From contig NZ_JMLV01000011.1 in assembly GCF_000686045.1 (NCBI RefSeq), forward strand, positions 83,618-147,617: a stretch of 64,000 nt of DNA, given 5' to 3'. The stretch is from Fodinicurvata fenggangensis DSM 21160. GTDB lineage: Bacteria; Pseudomonadota; Alphaproteobacteria; Kiloniellales; DSM-21159. Numbering within the stretch: the stretch's first letter is position 1; every line of letters begins with the position of its first letter. The notes under the pieces were generated by a model. That model made no database searches. It was given only the letters and a program-made list of their open reading frames with translations, and was not told the origin of the DNA. Below are positions 22,568 through 32,477 of the stretch, piece by piece. The translations under genes were made by a program, and so were the position numbers.

Positions 22568-24256
22568 TTACGACTCCGCTTTTCCTTGCGGCAGGATGGC
22601 GGGAAGGTCCAGCCCCATTTCACGCGCACAGTCGTGCGCGATCTCGTAACCGGCATCGGCGTGGCGCATGACGCCCGTTGCCGGATCGTTCCACAGCACG
22701 CGCTCCAGCCGGCGTGCGGCATCCTCGGTTCCGTCTGCCACGATAACCATGCCTGCATGCTGGGAAAAGCCCATGCCGACACCCCCGCCATGGTGCAGGG
22801 AAACCCAGGTCGCACCCGACGCCGTGTTCAGCAGGGCGTTCAGCAGCGGCCAGTCGGAAACGGCATCCGAGCCGTCCTTCATGGCCTCGGTCTCGCGGTT
22901 CGGACTGGCGACCGAGCCCGAGTCCAGGTGGTCGCGGCCAATGACGACCGGGCCCTCCAGCTCGCCCTTGGCGACCATCTCGTTGAAGGCCAGGCCCAGG
23001 CGGTGACGGTCGCCCAGCCCCACCCAGCAGATGCGCGCCGGCAGGCCCTGGAAGGAAATACGCTCGCGTGCCATGTCCAGCCACTGGTGCAGCTTGTCGT
23101 TGCCCGGCGTCAGCTCCTTCACCTTCTCGTCGGTGCGATAGATGTCCTCGGGATTGCCCGACAGGGCCGCCCAGCGGAAGGGTCCGATGCCGCGGCAGAA
23201 CAGCGGCCGTATATAGGCCGGCACGAAACCGGGGAAGGCAAAGGCATTCTCGAGCCCCTCATCCTTGGCCACCTGGCGGATGTTGTTGCCGTAGTCCAGG
23301 GTGGGCACGCCGGCGTTCCAGAAGTCGACCATGGCGGCGACGTGCTCCTTCATCGAGGCCCGCGCCGCCTTCTCCACCGCCTTGGGCTCGCGCTCACGCT
23401 TGTCGCGCCATTCCGCCATGCTCCAGCCCTTGGGCAGGTAGCCGTTGACCGGATCATGGGCCGAGGTCTGGTCGGTCACCATGTCGGGCCGTACGCCGCG
23501 GCGCACCAGTTCCGGGAAGATATCGGCGGCGTTGCCCAGCAGGCCGACCGACTTGGCCTCGCCGGCCTCGGTCCAGCGCCGGATCATCTCCAGCGCCTCG
23601 TCCAGGGACTCGGTCTTCTCGTCCAGATAACGGGTGCGCTGGCGGAAGTCGATGCTGTCGGGATTGCACTCCACGGCCAGGCAACAGGCGCCCGCCATCA
23701 CGGCGGCCAGCGGCTGCGCGCCGCCCATGCCACCCAGGCCGGCGGTCAGGATCCAGCGTCCCGTCAGGTCGCCGTCGTAGTGCTGGCGCCCGGCCTCGGC
23801 GAAGGTCTCGAAGGTGCCCTGCACGATGCCCTGGGACCCGATATAGATCCAGGAGCCGGCCGTCATCTGGCCGTACATCATCAGTCCCTTGCGATCGAGC
23901 TCGGAGAAGTGGTCCCAGTTGGCCCAGTGCGGCACGATGTTGGAGTTCGCGATCAGGACGCGCGGTGCATCCTTGTGGGTGGGGAAAACGCCCACCGGCT
24001 TGCCCGACTGCACCAGCAGGGTCTGGTCCTCGCGCAGGCGCTGCAGCGTCGCGGCGATCAGGTCGAAATCCTGCCAGGTGCGCGCGGCGCGCCCGATGCC
24101 GCCATAGACCACCAGCTCGTGCGGATTCTCCGCCACCTCGGGATCCAGGTTGTTGTGCAGCATGCGGAAGGCCGCTTCCGTGGTCCAGGACTGACAGGTC
24201 AGTTCGGTCCCGCGTGGGCTTTTCACGTCGCGTTGATTGTGTCGCGGATTATCCAT
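22568..24256 (-). CDS. hutU: Urocanate hydratase
   Basis: This 562-aa protein has the normal length for urocanase. It adds water to urocanate to give imidazolonepropionate, using tightly bound NAD+. The family signature [16 protein letters not shown] is present, as is the nucleotide-binding [14 protein letters not shown] and the start [15 protein letters not shown]. The gene overlaps the end of hutG by 8 bp and is the last hut gene before the TRAP genes. It is cytoplasmic. The identification is secure. Confidence 0.98.
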   Translation of the reverse strand: MDNPRHNQRDVKSPRGTELTCQSWTTEAAFRMLHNNLDPEVAENPHELVVYGGIGRAARTWQDFDLIAATLQRLREDQTLLVQSGKPVGVFPTHKDAPRVLIANSNIVPHWANWDHFSELDRKGLMMYGQMTAGSWIYIGSQGIVQGTFETFAEAGRQHYDGDLTGRWILTAGLGGMGGAQPLAAVMAGACCLAVECNPDSIDFRQRTRYLDEKTESLDEALEMIRRWTEAGEAKSVGLLGNAADIFPELVRRGVRPDMVTDQTSAHDPVNGYLPKGWSMAEWRDKREREPKAVEKAARASMKEHVAAMVDFWNAGVPTLDYGNNIRQVAKDEGLENAFAFPGFVPAYIRPLFCRGIGPFRWAALSGNPEDIYRTDEKVKELTPGNDKLHQWLDMARERISFQGLPARICWVGLGDRHRLGLAFNEMVAKGELEGPVVIGRDHLDSGSVASPNRETEAMKDGSDAVSDWPLLNALLNTASGATWVSLHHGGGVGMGFSQHAGMVIVADGTEDAARRLERVLWNDPATGVMRHADAGYEIAHDCAREMGLDLPAILPQGKAES

Positions 24257-25088
24257 TCTCTGCCTCGTTTGTTGTCAGGGCGCCGTCCAGCGCCGTTGTC
24301 TCGATGACCTGGAGCAGCCTGCCCAGATGCCGGCGCAGGCCTTCGGCCTTGTCCGCGTCATAGGCAAAGGGCGGCTCTTCCGCCTGCAGGTAGGCCGCCT
24401 GCGCCAGTTCCATTTGTATGGCATGCAGCCCCTCTTCGGGCCGGCCGTAGTGACGTGTGGTCCAGCCACCCCGGAAACGGCCGTTCAGGACGTGACTGTA
24501 GTCCTCGGCCGCGGCACAGACCTCGGTGACCCGCTGCTCCAGGATCGGGGCGCAGGACGCCCCCTGGTTGGTGCCGATGTTGAAATCGGGCAGCCGCCCC
24601 TCGAACAGGCGCGGCACCCACGCGCGAATGGAATGGCAGTCATAGAGCACGGCAAAGCCGTGCTCAGCGCGCAGGCGCTCCAGCTCGGCAGTGAGCGCCT
24701 CGTGATAGGGCTTGTGGAAGGCTTCGCGGCGTGCCGCAATCTCGGCATCGCCGGGCGCTTCGCCATCGCGCCAAATGGGATTGCCGTCGAAGTCGATGTC
24801 GGGCACCAGGCCGGTGGTCGCCTGTCCCGGATAGAGCGATTCCCCCGAAGGCGGGCGGTTGGCATCGATCACATAGCGGTGGAAGCGTGCCATCACCTGA
24901 GTGGCATTGGGCAAGAGCCCGGAATAAAGCCGGTCCACATGCCAATCGGTGTCGGCCAGTTGCTGCCCGCGCTCGTTCAGGCGGGCGAAGATCTCCGCGG
25001 GCACCTCGGTGCCGCTGTGCGGGAAGGCCAGCACTACGGGACTGCTCCCGCGCGTTACCTCGACGGGGGGCACCTCGACAGGGGTCAT
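24249..25088 (-). CDS. hutG: N-formylglutamate deformylase
   Basis: This 279-aa amidohydrolase splits N-formylglutamate into glutamate and formate, the last step of the route that runs through Hut[12 protein letters not shown], the [13 protein letters not shown] segment with metal and substrate residues, and [18 protein letters not shown] are characteristic. The start overlaps the hutH stop as ATGA. Finding both hutG and hutF shows that this strain uses the two-step formiminoglutamate route rather than one-step HutE-type cleavage. Confidence 0.95.
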   Translation of the reverse strand: MTPVEVPPVEVTRGSSPVVLAFPHSGTEVPAEIFARLNERGQQLADTDWHVDRLYSGLLPNATQVMARFHRYVIDANRPPSGESLYPGQATTGLVPDIDFDGNPIWRDGEAPGDAEIAARREAFHKPYHEALTAELERLRAEHGFAVLYDCHSIRAWVPRLFEGRLPDFNIGTNQGASCAPILEQRVTEVCAAAEDYSHVLNGRFRGGWTTRHYGRPEEGLHAIQMELAQAAYLQAEEPPFAYDADKAEGLRRHLGRLLQVIETTALDGALTTNEAENG

Positions 25089-26623
25089 GGCGTCATCTCC
25101 AGGGGCGGGACCTGGCCGTCCAGGCTGGCCAACAGGGCGCCGTCGGCCACCAGTCGAGCCGCCAGCTCCAGCTCGTCACTCAGGTAGCGATCCTCCTCCA
25201 GGCTGGGCACGACCTGGCGAATGACAGACAGGCTGTCACGCAGGCGCGGACTGGTCTTCAAGGGGGCACGGAACTCCACACCCTGTGCCCCGGCCAGCGC
25301 CTCGATCCCGATGATGCGTTCCAGGTTGGCGCTCATGGCCAGCAGGCGATAGGCGCCGTGACAGGCCATGGAGACATGGTCCTCCTGGTTGGCCGAGGTC
25401 GGAGTCGAGTCCACCGAAGCGGGATGGGCGCGCTGCCGATTCTCGCTCATCAGCGCCGCCGAGGTCACCTCGGCAATCATCAGACCGGAATTCAGGCCCG
25501 GCTTGGGCGACAGGAAGGCCGGCAGGCCGAAGCTCAGCGCCGGATCCACCAGCAGCGAGATGCGCCGCTGTGCGATGGAGCCCAGTTCGGCCACGGCCAG
25601 GGCAATCTGGTCCGCGGCGAAGGCCACGGGCTCGGCATGGAAGTTGCCGCCGGAGACAATGGAGCCATCCTCGAGCACCAGCGGATTGTCGGTCACGGCA
25701 TTGGCCTCGATCACCAGGGTCCGGCCCGCTTGGCGCAACAGGTCCAGGGCCGCGCCCGCCACCTGGGGCTGGCAGCGCAGGCAATAGGGGTCCTGCACCC
25801 GCTCGTCGCCCTCGCGGTGGCTTTCACGAATTTCCGAGCCGTCCAGCAGATGGCGCAGGGCCGCACCGGAATCGATCTGCCCCGGCTGCCCGCGCAGCGC
25901 GTGAATTTCCACCCGGAAGGGCGCGCTGGAGCCCATGGCCGCATCGGTGGACAGCGCCCCGGTGACCAGGGAGGACAGGGCCGCGCGCCAGGCCCGGAAC
26001 AGGCCGGCCAGCGCCAGGGCGGTCGAGACCTGTGTCCCGTTGATGAGCGCCAGGCCCTCCTTGGCCCCCAGGACCAGCGGCGCAAGACCGGCTTTCGACA
26101 GGGCTTCGGCCGAGGGCATGCGCGCGCCCTGATAGCTGCTTTCGCCCTCGCCCATCATCGCGGCCGCCATGTGCGCCAGCGGCGCCAGGTCGCCAGACGC
26201 CCCCACCGACCCCTGGGAAGGGACGACCGGCAGGACGTCGGCAGCCAGCATCTGTTGCAGCTGCTCGATCACAGCCCAGCGCACACCCGAAGCGCCCCGC
26301 CCCAGCGAGACCAGCTTCAGGGCCATCATCAGGCGCACGATTTCCGGCTCCAGCGGTGTGCCCACACCCGCACAATGCGAGCGGATCAGGTTGCGCTGCA
26401 GATTGGCCGTGTCCTCTTTCGAAATGCCGACGCTGGCCAGCTTGCCGAAGCCGGTATTGACGCCATAGACCGGAGCGCCGTCTTCGACGGCAGCCGTAAT
26501 TCGGGCCGCACTGGCCTCGACAGCGCTGCGGGCCTGAGGGTCGAGCTGGACCGCGCGTCCTTCGAACAGTATGGATTGCAGGTCCGCCAGCGTGACGGCC
26601 CCTGGCGTGAGCGTCAGGGTCAT
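25085..26623 (-). CDS. hutH: Histidine ammonia-lyase
   Basis: This 512-aa enzyme removes ammonia from histidine to give urocanate. The Ala142-Ser143-Gly144 tripeptide that cyclises into the MIO cofactor lies in [14 protein letters not shown], and the catalytic Tyr53 lies in VYGVNTGFG. Length and order match the family. It overlaps hutI upstream and hutG downstream by 4 bp each, so translation is coupled. Confidence 0.98.
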   Translation of the reverse strand: MTLTLTPGAVTLADLQSILFEGRAVQLDPQARSAVEASAARITAAVEDGAPVYGVNTGFGKLASVGISKEDTANLQRNLIRSHCAGVGTPLEPEIVRLMMALKLVSLGRGASGVRWAVIEQLQQMLAADVLPVVPSQGSVGASGDLAPLAHMAAAMMGEGESSYQGARMPSAEALSKAGLAPLVLGAKEGLALINGTQVSTALALAGLFRAWRAALSSLVTGALSTDAAMGSSAPFRVEIHALRGQPGQIDSGAALRHLLDGSEIRESHREGDERVQDPYCLRCQPQVAGAALDLLRQAGRTLVIEANAVTDNPLVLEDGSIVSGGNFHAEPVAFAADQIALAVAELGSIAQRRISLLVDPALSFGLPAFLSPKPGLNSGLMIAEVTSAALMSENRQRAHPASVDSTPTSANQEDHVSMACHGAYRLLAMSANLERIIGIEALAGAQGVEFRAPLKTSPRLRDSLSVIRQVVPSLEEDRYLSDELELAARLVADGALLASLDGQVPPLEMTP

Positions 26624-27828
26624 GCCGCGCCTCCGCTGATGCGCTTGTAAAGCGGGTTGAAACCGATGCGATAGGCCAGCGATGCCGGTTCCTCCACATC
26701 CCAGATGGCCAGGTCGGCACGTTTGCCCGACTCAAGGGTGCCCACCTCGCCGGACAGCCCCAGGGCCCGCGCACCCTCGCGTGTCAGGCCGGCCAACGCC
26801 TCCTCGGGTGTCATGCGGAACAGCGTGCAGGCCATATTCATCACCAGCAGCGGCGAAAACAGCGGCGAGGAACCGGGGTTGCAGTCGGTCGCCAGCGCCA
26901 GGGGCACACCGGCCTGACGCAGCAGGGCCAGTGGCGGCAGCTGGGTTTCGCGCAGGGTGTAGAAGGCGCCCGGCAGCAGCACAGCCACCGTGCCGGCCTG
27001 GGCCATGGCTTCCACGCCGGCGGCATCCAGGTATTCCAGATGATCGGCCGACAGCGCGCCATAGTGTGCGGCCAGTTCCGTGCCGCCCTGATTGGACAGC
27101 TGCTCGGCATGCAGCTTCAGCGGCAGGTCTAGATCCCGAGCCTTCCGGAAGACGCGTTCGATCTGTTCGCTGGAAAAGGCGATGTTTTCGCAGAAACCAT
27201 CCACGGCATCGACCAGCCCGTCCGCGGCCGCGCTCTCAAGGCCGGGCAGAACCACCTCGTCGATATAGGCATCGCTCTCGCCCTTGTATTCGGGCGGCAA
27301 GGCGTGGGCGCCCAGGTAGGTCGTCTCCACCCGGACAGCGCGTTCCCTGCCCAGGCGGCGTGCCGCCGAGAGCATCTTCTTCTCATGGTCGACGCTCAAG
27401 CCATAGCCGGACTTGATCTCCAGCGTGGTGACCCCCTCGGCCATCAGGGCGTCCAGCCGCGGCAGGGCCAGGGCCACCAGGTCATCCTCGCTGGCCTCGC
27501 GGGTCGCCTGCATGGTGGAGAGGATGCCGCCGCCGGCCTTGGCCACCTCTTCATAGGAGGCACCTTCCAGGCGCAATTCGAACTCGCGCGCCCGGTCTCC
27601 GCCATAGACCAGATGGGTGTGGCAATCGATCAGGCCGGGGGTAACCAGGCGCCCCTCGAGCTCGTGGCGAGGCAGGTCGCGATAGGCCGCCGGAAGCTCG
27701 TCAGCAGGTCCCACCCAGGCAATACGTCCGGCCTGCAGGGCGAGGGCGCCGTTCTCGATCAGCCCATAGGAAACGCCCCCCTTCGTCATGGTGGCAAGTC
27801 GTCCCCCGGTGAGCACGCAATCGGCCAA
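26620..27828 (-). CDS. hutI: Imidazolonepropionase
   Basis: This 402-aa metal-dependent amidohydrolase opens the imidazolone ring to give N-formimino-glutamate. The first metal ligands are in [12 protein letters not shown] (His70, His72). Further features are [11 protein letters not shown] and the late [12 protein letters not shown] segment. It is the first gene of the hutIHGU transcript; its promoter lies in the short gap shared with divergent hutF. The start at 27828 follows AAGGGAGG. Confidence 0.97.
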   Translation of the reverse strand: MADCVLTGGRLATMTKGGVSYGLIENGALALQAGRIAWVGPADELPAAYRDLPRHELEGRLVTPGLIDCHTHLVYGGDRAREFELRLEGASYEEVAKAGGGILSTMQATREASEDDLVALALPRLDALMAEGVTTLEIKSGYGLSVDHEKKMLSAARRLGRERAVRVETTYLGAHALPPEYKGESDAYIDEVVLPGLESAAADGLVDAVDGFCENIAFSSEQIERVFRKARDLDLPLKLHAEQLSNQGGTELAAHYGALSADHLEYLDAAGVEAMAQAGTVAVLLPGAFYTLRETQLPPLALLRQAGVPLALATDCNPGSSPLFSPLLVMNMACTLFRMTPEEALAGLTREGARALGLSGEVGTLESGKRADLAIWDVEEPASLAYRIGFNPLYKRISGGAA

Positions 27829-27850
27829 GGCAGCCTCCCTTCAATAAACT

Positions 27851-27890
27851 TGACATAATTTGAATATGTCTGCACATATTTGTCAATATC
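27851..27890. promoter_or_regulatory. Divergent hut promoter region with operator-like dyad
   Basis: AATATGT (27864-27870), CTGC, ACATATT (27875-27881) form a perfect dyad, flanked by TTGACA (27851-27856) and its reverse complement TGTCAA (27882-27887). Each TTGACA could be the -35 box of one of the divergent promoters, hutF to the right and hutI to the left. A repressor on the dyad, presumably HutC, would block both. Confidence 0.6.
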
Positions 27891-27906
27891 AAGTTCAGGA
27901 GCGGTC

Positions 27907-29271
27907 ATGCAAACGATCCGGGCGCGCCAGGCCCTCCTGCCCGACGGCTGGCGCGAAGCTGTTGAAATCGACATCGGAGCGGACGGGCGGATCGCCGCGG
28001 TGCGCAGCGGCTGTAACCTGCCGGACTCGGTCACGGATTGCCTGCTGCCCGCCCCCGGGAACCTGCACAGCCATTCCTTCCAGCGTGCCCTGGCCGGTCT
28101 GACCGAACGGCGCGGTCCCGGTGGCCAGGATTCTTTCTGGACCTGGCGCCAGCTCATGTACGCCTTCCTGGAGAAACTGACGCCCGACGACCTGGAGGCG
28201 ATTGCCGCCCTGGCCTTCATGGAGATGCTCGAGGCCGGCTACGGCGGCGTTGCGGAGTTTCACTACCTGCACCACCAGCCCAACGGCCAGCCCTACGAAC
28301 GCCTCGGGGAGACCAGCCACCGCATCCAGGCGGCCGCCCTGGAAAGCGGGCTCGGCCTGACACAGCTTCCGGTGCTCTACAGCCGCGGCGGACTGGACGA
28401 CCAACCCCTCCAGGGCGGTCAGAAGCGCTTTGGCTGCGACCTCGAGTGCTATGCCCGGCTTGTCGAGGAAGCCGAAGCGGGCCTGGCGTCCCTGCCGGAC
28501 GACGCTCGCCTGGGCCTGGCGCTGCACTCCCTGCGCGCCGTGGCGCCGCACAACCTTGCGCGGGCCGTGGCCGTGCGCCCGGACGGCCCGCTGCACATCC
28601 ACATCGCTGAACAGATGGCCGAGGTCACCGCGGTGGAACAGGCCTATGGCGCCCGGCCCATCGACTGGCTGCTGGACAATTGCCAGGTGGACGAACGCTG
28701 GTGCCTGGTCCACGCCACCCACATGAGCGCGCAGGAAACGCAGCGGCTGGCCCAGACCCGGGCCGTGGCCGGGCTCTGCCCCATTACCGAAAGCAACCTG
28801 GGGGACGGCATCTTCGAAGGCCGGGCCTATGTCCAGCAGGGCGGGCGCTTCGGCATCGGCACGGATTCCAACGTCTGCATCGCCCTGTCCGAGGAGCTGC
28901 GCAGCCTGGAGTACAGCCAGCGTCTGAAGGACCAGGGCCGCGTGGTTCTGGCCGACGGGCATCGTTCGGCCGGGCGCTTTCTCTATGACGGCATGCTGGC
29001 CGGCGGCGCCCAGGCCCTGGGACGCGACAGCGGCGCGCTGCAGGTTGGCAAGCTGGCCGATATCCTGTCCCTGGACGGGGACAGCCTGCCCCTGGCCGGT
29101 GCGGGCGGTGACGAGGTGCTGGACGCTTGGATCTTCGCCGCCAACGCCTCCATCGTGAAGGACGTCTGGTCGGCGGGCCGTCACATGGTCCAGGGCGGCC
29201 GCCATCGCAATCGCGAGGCGATCGAGGCGCGCTACCGCAAGGTCCTGGGCCGTTTGAGGGGCTCCCTGTGA
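27907..29271 (+). CDS. hutF: Formimidoylglutamate deiminase
   Basis: This amidohydrolase of about 454 aa removes ammonia from N-formimino-glutamate to give N-formylglutamate for HutG. The metal-binding start GNLHSHSFQRAL (His54, His56), HIHIAEQ, and GIGTDSN with the catalytic Asp are visible. I chose ATG 27907 because CAGGAGCGGTC precedes it; an earlier ATG at 27880 lies inside the operator region. Its stop overlaps the hutC start, so the two genes are co-transcribed and divergent from hutI. Confidence 0.95.
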   Translation: MQTIRARQALLPDGWREAVEIDIGADGRIAAVRSGCNLPDSVTDCLLPAPGNLHSHSFQRALAGLTERRGPGGQDSFWTWRQLMYAFLEKLTPDDLEAIAALAFMEMLEAGYGGVAEFHYLHHQPNGQPYERLGETSHRIQAAALESGLGLTQLPVLYSRGGLDDQPLQGGQKRFGCDLECYARLVEEAEAGLASLPDDARLGLALHSLRAVAPHNLARAVAVRPDGPLHIHIAEQMAEVTAVEQAYGARPIDWLLDNCQVDERWCLVHATHMSAQETQRLAQTRAVAGLCPITESNLGDGIFEGRAYVQQGGRFGIGTDSNVCIALSEELRSLEYSQRLKDQGRVVLADGHRSAGRFLYDGMLAGGAQALGRDSGALQVGKLADILSLDGDSLPLAGAGGDEVLDAWIFAANASIVKDVWSAGRHMVQGGRHRNREAIEARYRKVLGRLRGSL

Positions 29272-29969
29272 GCACGGCTCAGATCAATTCATACCAGGCC
29301 GTACAGGCCGAGATCATGAAACGGATCCAGGACCGCGAATGGCCGCCCGGCACCCTGATTCCCGGCGAGACCGAGCTGGCCGAGACCTTCGGCTGCGCAC
29401 GCGCCACGGTGAACCGGGCGCTGCGCGAACTTGCGGATACGGGCATCCTCGAACGCAAGCGCCGGGCCGGCACGCGCGTGGCGCTCAACCCGGTGCGCAA
29501 GGCCGTCCTGGACATCCCCATCACCCGTCACGAGATCGAAAGCCGCGGCGCCACCTATGGCTACAGCCTGCTGGAGCGCCAGCGCCTGGCCCCCAGCCCC
29601 GCCGTCCGGGCCCGCCTGGACCTGCCGGCCGAGGCCGACATGCTGCATGTCTGCAGTCTGCATCTGGCCGACCAGCGCCCCTTCCAGCTGGAGGATCGCT
29701 GGATCAACATTCCGGCCGCCGCGGGCATTCTGGAGGCTCCGCTCGACCGGCTCAGCGCCAACGAATGGCTGGTGCAGGAAGTGCCCTACTCCCATGGGCG
29801 CATTCACTTCTCCGCCGCCAATGCCGGTCCGCGTGAAGCCGAACTTCTGGAAACACCCGAAGGCAGCGCGCTCTTCATCGTCGAGCGCACCACTTGGCTG
29901 GGCACCCAGCCCGTAACCTTCGTGCGCATGTCCTATCGCGGGGACTACAGCCTGACAACGGAACTTTGA
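29268..29969 (+). CDS. hutC: Histidine utilization repressor, GntR/UTRA family
   Basis: This 233-aa regulator has an N-terminal GntR winged helix (PPGTLIPGETELAETFGCARATVNRALRELADTGILERKRRAGTRV). A UTRA ligand-binding domain follows, the class that in HutC binds urocanate. The start is a GTG overlapping the hutF stop (GTGA). The position at the end of hutF and the divergent dyad at 27864-27881 strongly support a repressor of all hut genes that is released by urocanate. Confidence 0.93.
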   Translation: MSTAQINSYQAVQAEIMKRIQDREWPPGTLIPGETELAETFGCARATVNRALRELADTGILERKRRAGTRVALNPVRKAVLDIPITRHEIESRGATYGYSLLERQRLAPSPAVRARLDLPAEADMLHVCSLHLADQRPFQLEDRWINIPAAAGILEAPLDRLSANEWLVQEVPYSHGRIHFSAANAGPREAELLETPEGSALFIVERTTWLGTQPVTFVRMSYRGDYSLTTEL

Positions 29970-30208
29970 TCAGGCATCAGCCACATTTTCCCCGCCTGCG
30001 TTTAACACAGATCAATGCGGGCCCCTTCTTCCTCCTCTAGCCTCAAATGGCTGCATGGCGGTTGGCGGCTTCGCACTCCAAAGGTTGCCGCGTCAACCGG
30101 AGTAGCGTTACTTCGCCTACTCTGATGGCGCCGGAGGTGAGGGCAACGTCCCCTCCGCTGCGACAGAGTCCGCCATGCAGCGCTCGCAACGCTTCGGACA
30201 GCGCTGCT
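29970..30208. other. Intergenic stretch, no gene seen
   Basis: This is the gap between convergent hutC and the response-regulator gene. There are short open frames but no ribosome sites or conserved sequence. TTAACACAGATCAA at 30002-30015 resembles one and a half FNR half-sites but has no gene downstream in either direction. Confidence 0.3.
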
Positions 30209-30592
30209 TCAGCCCGCCTCCGTCGGCAGCAGGGCCTTCACCCGGGCCACAACGTCGGTGGTGGAGAAGGGCTTGGTGACAAAATCGTCCACGCCCAGTT
30301 CCAGGCCCTTGCGGCGGTCCACCTCGCGAATACGGGCGGTCAGCATGATGATGGGAATCGCGCAGGTTCTATTATCCCCACGCAGGGTGCGCACGACCTC
30401 GAAACCGTCGCAGCCCGGCATCATGATGTCGAGCAGCAGGATATCCGGAATGTCCCGAACCGCCATTTCGATCGCGCACTCGCCATCCTTCGCGACACCA
30501 ACCTCGAAGCCCTGCTTCTCCATCAGGAAACTCAGGGATTCCGCAATTGTATTTTCATCTTCTGCAATAAGGACCGTCGATTTTCGGGCCAA
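30209..30592 (-). CDS. Single-domain response regulator
   Basis: This 127-aa stand-alone receiver domain has Glu11-Asp12, phospho-acceptor Asp55 (LLLDIMMPG), Thr85 and Lys107 (TKPF) all in place. It should be phosphorylated by a histidine kinase that is not in this window, and it has no output domain. The start is TTG 30592 with a strong AAGGGGGG ribosome site. It lies about 100 bases behind the XRE regulator gene on the same strand, so the two may be co-transcribed. Confidence 0.9.
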   Translation of the reverse strand: MARKSTVLIAEDENTIAESLSFLMEKQGFEVGVAKDGECAIEMAVRDIPDILLLDIMMPGCDGFEVVRTLRGDNRTCAIPIIMLTARIREVDRRKGLELGVDDFVTKPFSTTDVVARVKALLPTEAG

Positions 30593-30690
30593 GTTGCCCC
30601 CCTTGCTGAAACCAGCCTTGTATGCGGCCGTTCATTCTTGTTCTTGTGTCTATTCTAGCGCGTTCGCGCCAAGGTTATAATAGTTGATTT

Positions 30691-32268
30691 TCAGGTAGCC
30701 TCCGCCTCCAGGCTTGGCTCGGCCTGGTCATAAGCCCGCTGCATGCAATCCACACGCGGGCACTGTCGGCAGCCGACACCGACGGGCACGGCTGCCTCGG
30801 GATTTGCCAGGGGCAGTCCGTCAGCGTAGACGATATCCTTGGCGAAGGCAGTATCGCAGCCGATCATCACGGAATGCACGGCCTGTGGCGCCCAATAGCC
30901 GCCCCCGCCCCGCCGAACGGCCCGGGCCACGAACAGGTAGGTGGTATTGTCCGGCAGGCGCACATACTGCGTCACCAGCCGATCCGGAGTCAGGTAGGCC
31001 TCGTGCACGGCCCAGCGCGGGCAGGCTCCGCTGTAGCGCGGCAACTGCAGGCCCGAGGCCGAGAATCGTTTCGAGATATTGCCTGCGATATCGGTGCGCA
31101 GGAAATGGAAGGGGATGCCCTCGCGGCCGGGATGGCGCAGCGTGGTCAGGCGATGGCAGACCTGCTCCCAACTGGCGGCAAAGCGTTGCTGCAGCATCTC
31201 GATGTCATGACGCAGCTCCAGGGCGGCCTCGCGAAAGGCATCATAGGGAAACAGCAGGGCCGCCGCAGCATAGGACACCAGGGCTTCGCGTGCGCGCTCG
31301 CGCGCTGGATCGCTTGTCAGGCGAGCGCTCTGCACGAGCCCTTCGATTTCCTCTGCTGCCTCCAGGCGACAAATCAGGCGGGCCGCAAGGAAGCGCGATG
31401 AGGTGATGGGCAGGGCGCGCGAGAACTGCAACACCCTTTGCTGCGCATCCCAGTGATAACCGCGCGAAGGCAGGTTGCCCGAGGACAGGCGCTCCACACG
31501 CACATCATGCTGCGCCTCCAGGTGCAGGATCAGGTCCGTCAGGAACAGTCCGCCGTCGGGGTCCACGGCACTGCGCAGTTCCTCGGCACGCGCCTCCAGC
31601 TCCGGGAAATAGTTGTTATGGTCGTAAAGCAGGTCATCCACCTCCTCGGCCGGATTGATGGCCCGGCGTCCGGCGGCGCCCCGTTCCAGGAAATTGAAGA
31701 TATCGGTGGCCGACTCGGCCAGGCGTTCTGATTCGCGCATCAGGGTCTGGTTGAAATGCGCACGCTTTTCGGGCTGCAGGTCATCATAGCTGTGAAAGAT
31801 CTCCGCCACCGTGCGGATGGCGGTAATGCGCGTCAGCACGGAATGGCTGGCATCTGCCAGGAAGGGGTCATGGCTCAACCGCTCGGACAGCATGTCCACT
31901 TCGTCCAGTGAACTGCGATAGGCGCGGTAAAGCGCCATGAGCGCCTTCACAAGCGCGGGGGTGTTCGCCACGGCCGCCGAGAACTCCTGCGGATCCAGGG
32001 GTGTTTCCTCGAAGACCGGGTCGGCCGTCATCTCGCCCAGGTCCGACAGCAGGCGTCCTTCCTCCGAGCCCGACAGGGTCCCCGGCTCCAGTCCCAGGGC
32101 CTCGGCCAGGCGCACCAGCAGGCTGCCGCCGATGGCGCGCCGATTGTGCTCGATCAGGTTCAGGTAGGAGGGGGAGATTCCAACGGCATCAGCCAGGGCC
32201 ATCTGGGTCAGGCCATGGTCCTTGCGGTGGCGCCGCAGGCGGTGGCCGATGGGTATCTGGCGGGACAT
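30691..32268 (-). CDS. XRE regulator with DUF2083 (short-chain fatty acyl regulator type)
   Basis: This 525-aa protein has an N-terminal XRE helix-turn-helix (about 10-65: HRKDHGLTQMALADAVGISPSYLNLIEHNRRAI). A long helical middle with an IrrE/ImmA-like region and a C-terminal DUF2083 domain ending in CRQCPRVDC (Cys500, Cys503, Cys508) follow. This is the architecture of RamB/MccR/PccR-type regulators of propionyl-CoA, methylcitrate or glyoxylate genes, which sense short acyl-CoAs. No such pathway lies nearby. It is divergent from the Liv-type ABC importer, and two AAAGTT/AACTTT dyads lie between them, so it may regulate that importer. GGAAGG precedes the ATG. Confidence 0.88.
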   Translation of the reverse strand: MSRQIPIGHRLRRHRKDHGLTQMALADAVGISPSYLNLIEHNRRAIGGSLLVRLAEALGLEPGTLSGSEEGRLLSDLGEMTADPVFEETPLDPQEFSAAVANTPALVKALMALYRAYRSSLDEVDMLSERLSHDPFLADASHSVLTRITAIRTVAEIFHSYDDLQPEKRAHFNQTLMRESERLAESATDIFNFLERGAAGRRAINPAEEVDDLLYDHNNYFPELEARAEELRSAVDPDGGLFLTDLILHLEAQHDVRVERLSSGNLPSRGYHWDAQQRVLQFSRALPITSSRFLAARLICRLEAAEEIEGLVQSARLTSDPARERAREALVSYAAAALLFPYDAFREAALELRHDIEMLQQRFAASWEQVCHRLTTLRHPGREGIPFHFLRTDIAGNISKRFSASGLQLPRYSGACPRWAVHEAYLTPDRLVTQYVRLPDNTTYLFVARAVRRGGGGYWAPQAVHSVMIGCDTAFAKDIVYADGLPLANPEAAVPVGVGCRQCPRVDCMQRAYDQAEPSLEAEAT

Positions 32269-32287
32269 AGCAGGCCTTCCCTTTCAC

Positions 32288-32302
32288 AAAGTTTACAACT
32301 TT
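32288..32302. promoter_or_regulatory. AAAGTT-TAC-AACTTT dyad
   Basis: This perfect 6-bp-arm dyad lies just upstream of the XRE gene start and about 45 bp from a second dyad with the same half-site. Probable operator. Confidence 0.45.
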
Positions 32303-32331
32303 TCACGCCTCTCGAAATTATTTTTACAGAA

Positions 32332-32354
32332 AAAGTTTTTATAATCAAAACTTT
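32332..32354. promoter_or_regulatory. Dyad over -10 box of the Liv-type operon
   Basis: AAAGTTTT, TATAATC, AAAACTTT: 8-bp perfect arms around a consensus TATAAT (32340-32345). A protein bound here would cover the -10 box. TTATTT at 32318-32323 is a weak -35 with a 16-bp spacer. The half-site is shared with the dyad at 32288-32302. Confidence 0.55.
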
Positions 32355-32477
32355 ATTGATTTGTTAACAGGAAAATTTCATGCTGCCGTTTGGCCGGGCA
32401 ATAAACTTCCGCGCATAACAACCGGCTGCGCACTCCAATAAACAGCATCCGCAACAGGATGAGGGAGGAACAAACAG

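Noticed and set aside
30002..30015. FNR-like box TTAAC-ACAG-ATCAA
   Set aside because: Only one half-site fits, and no gene starts downstream on either strand, since hutC and the response regulator converge here.
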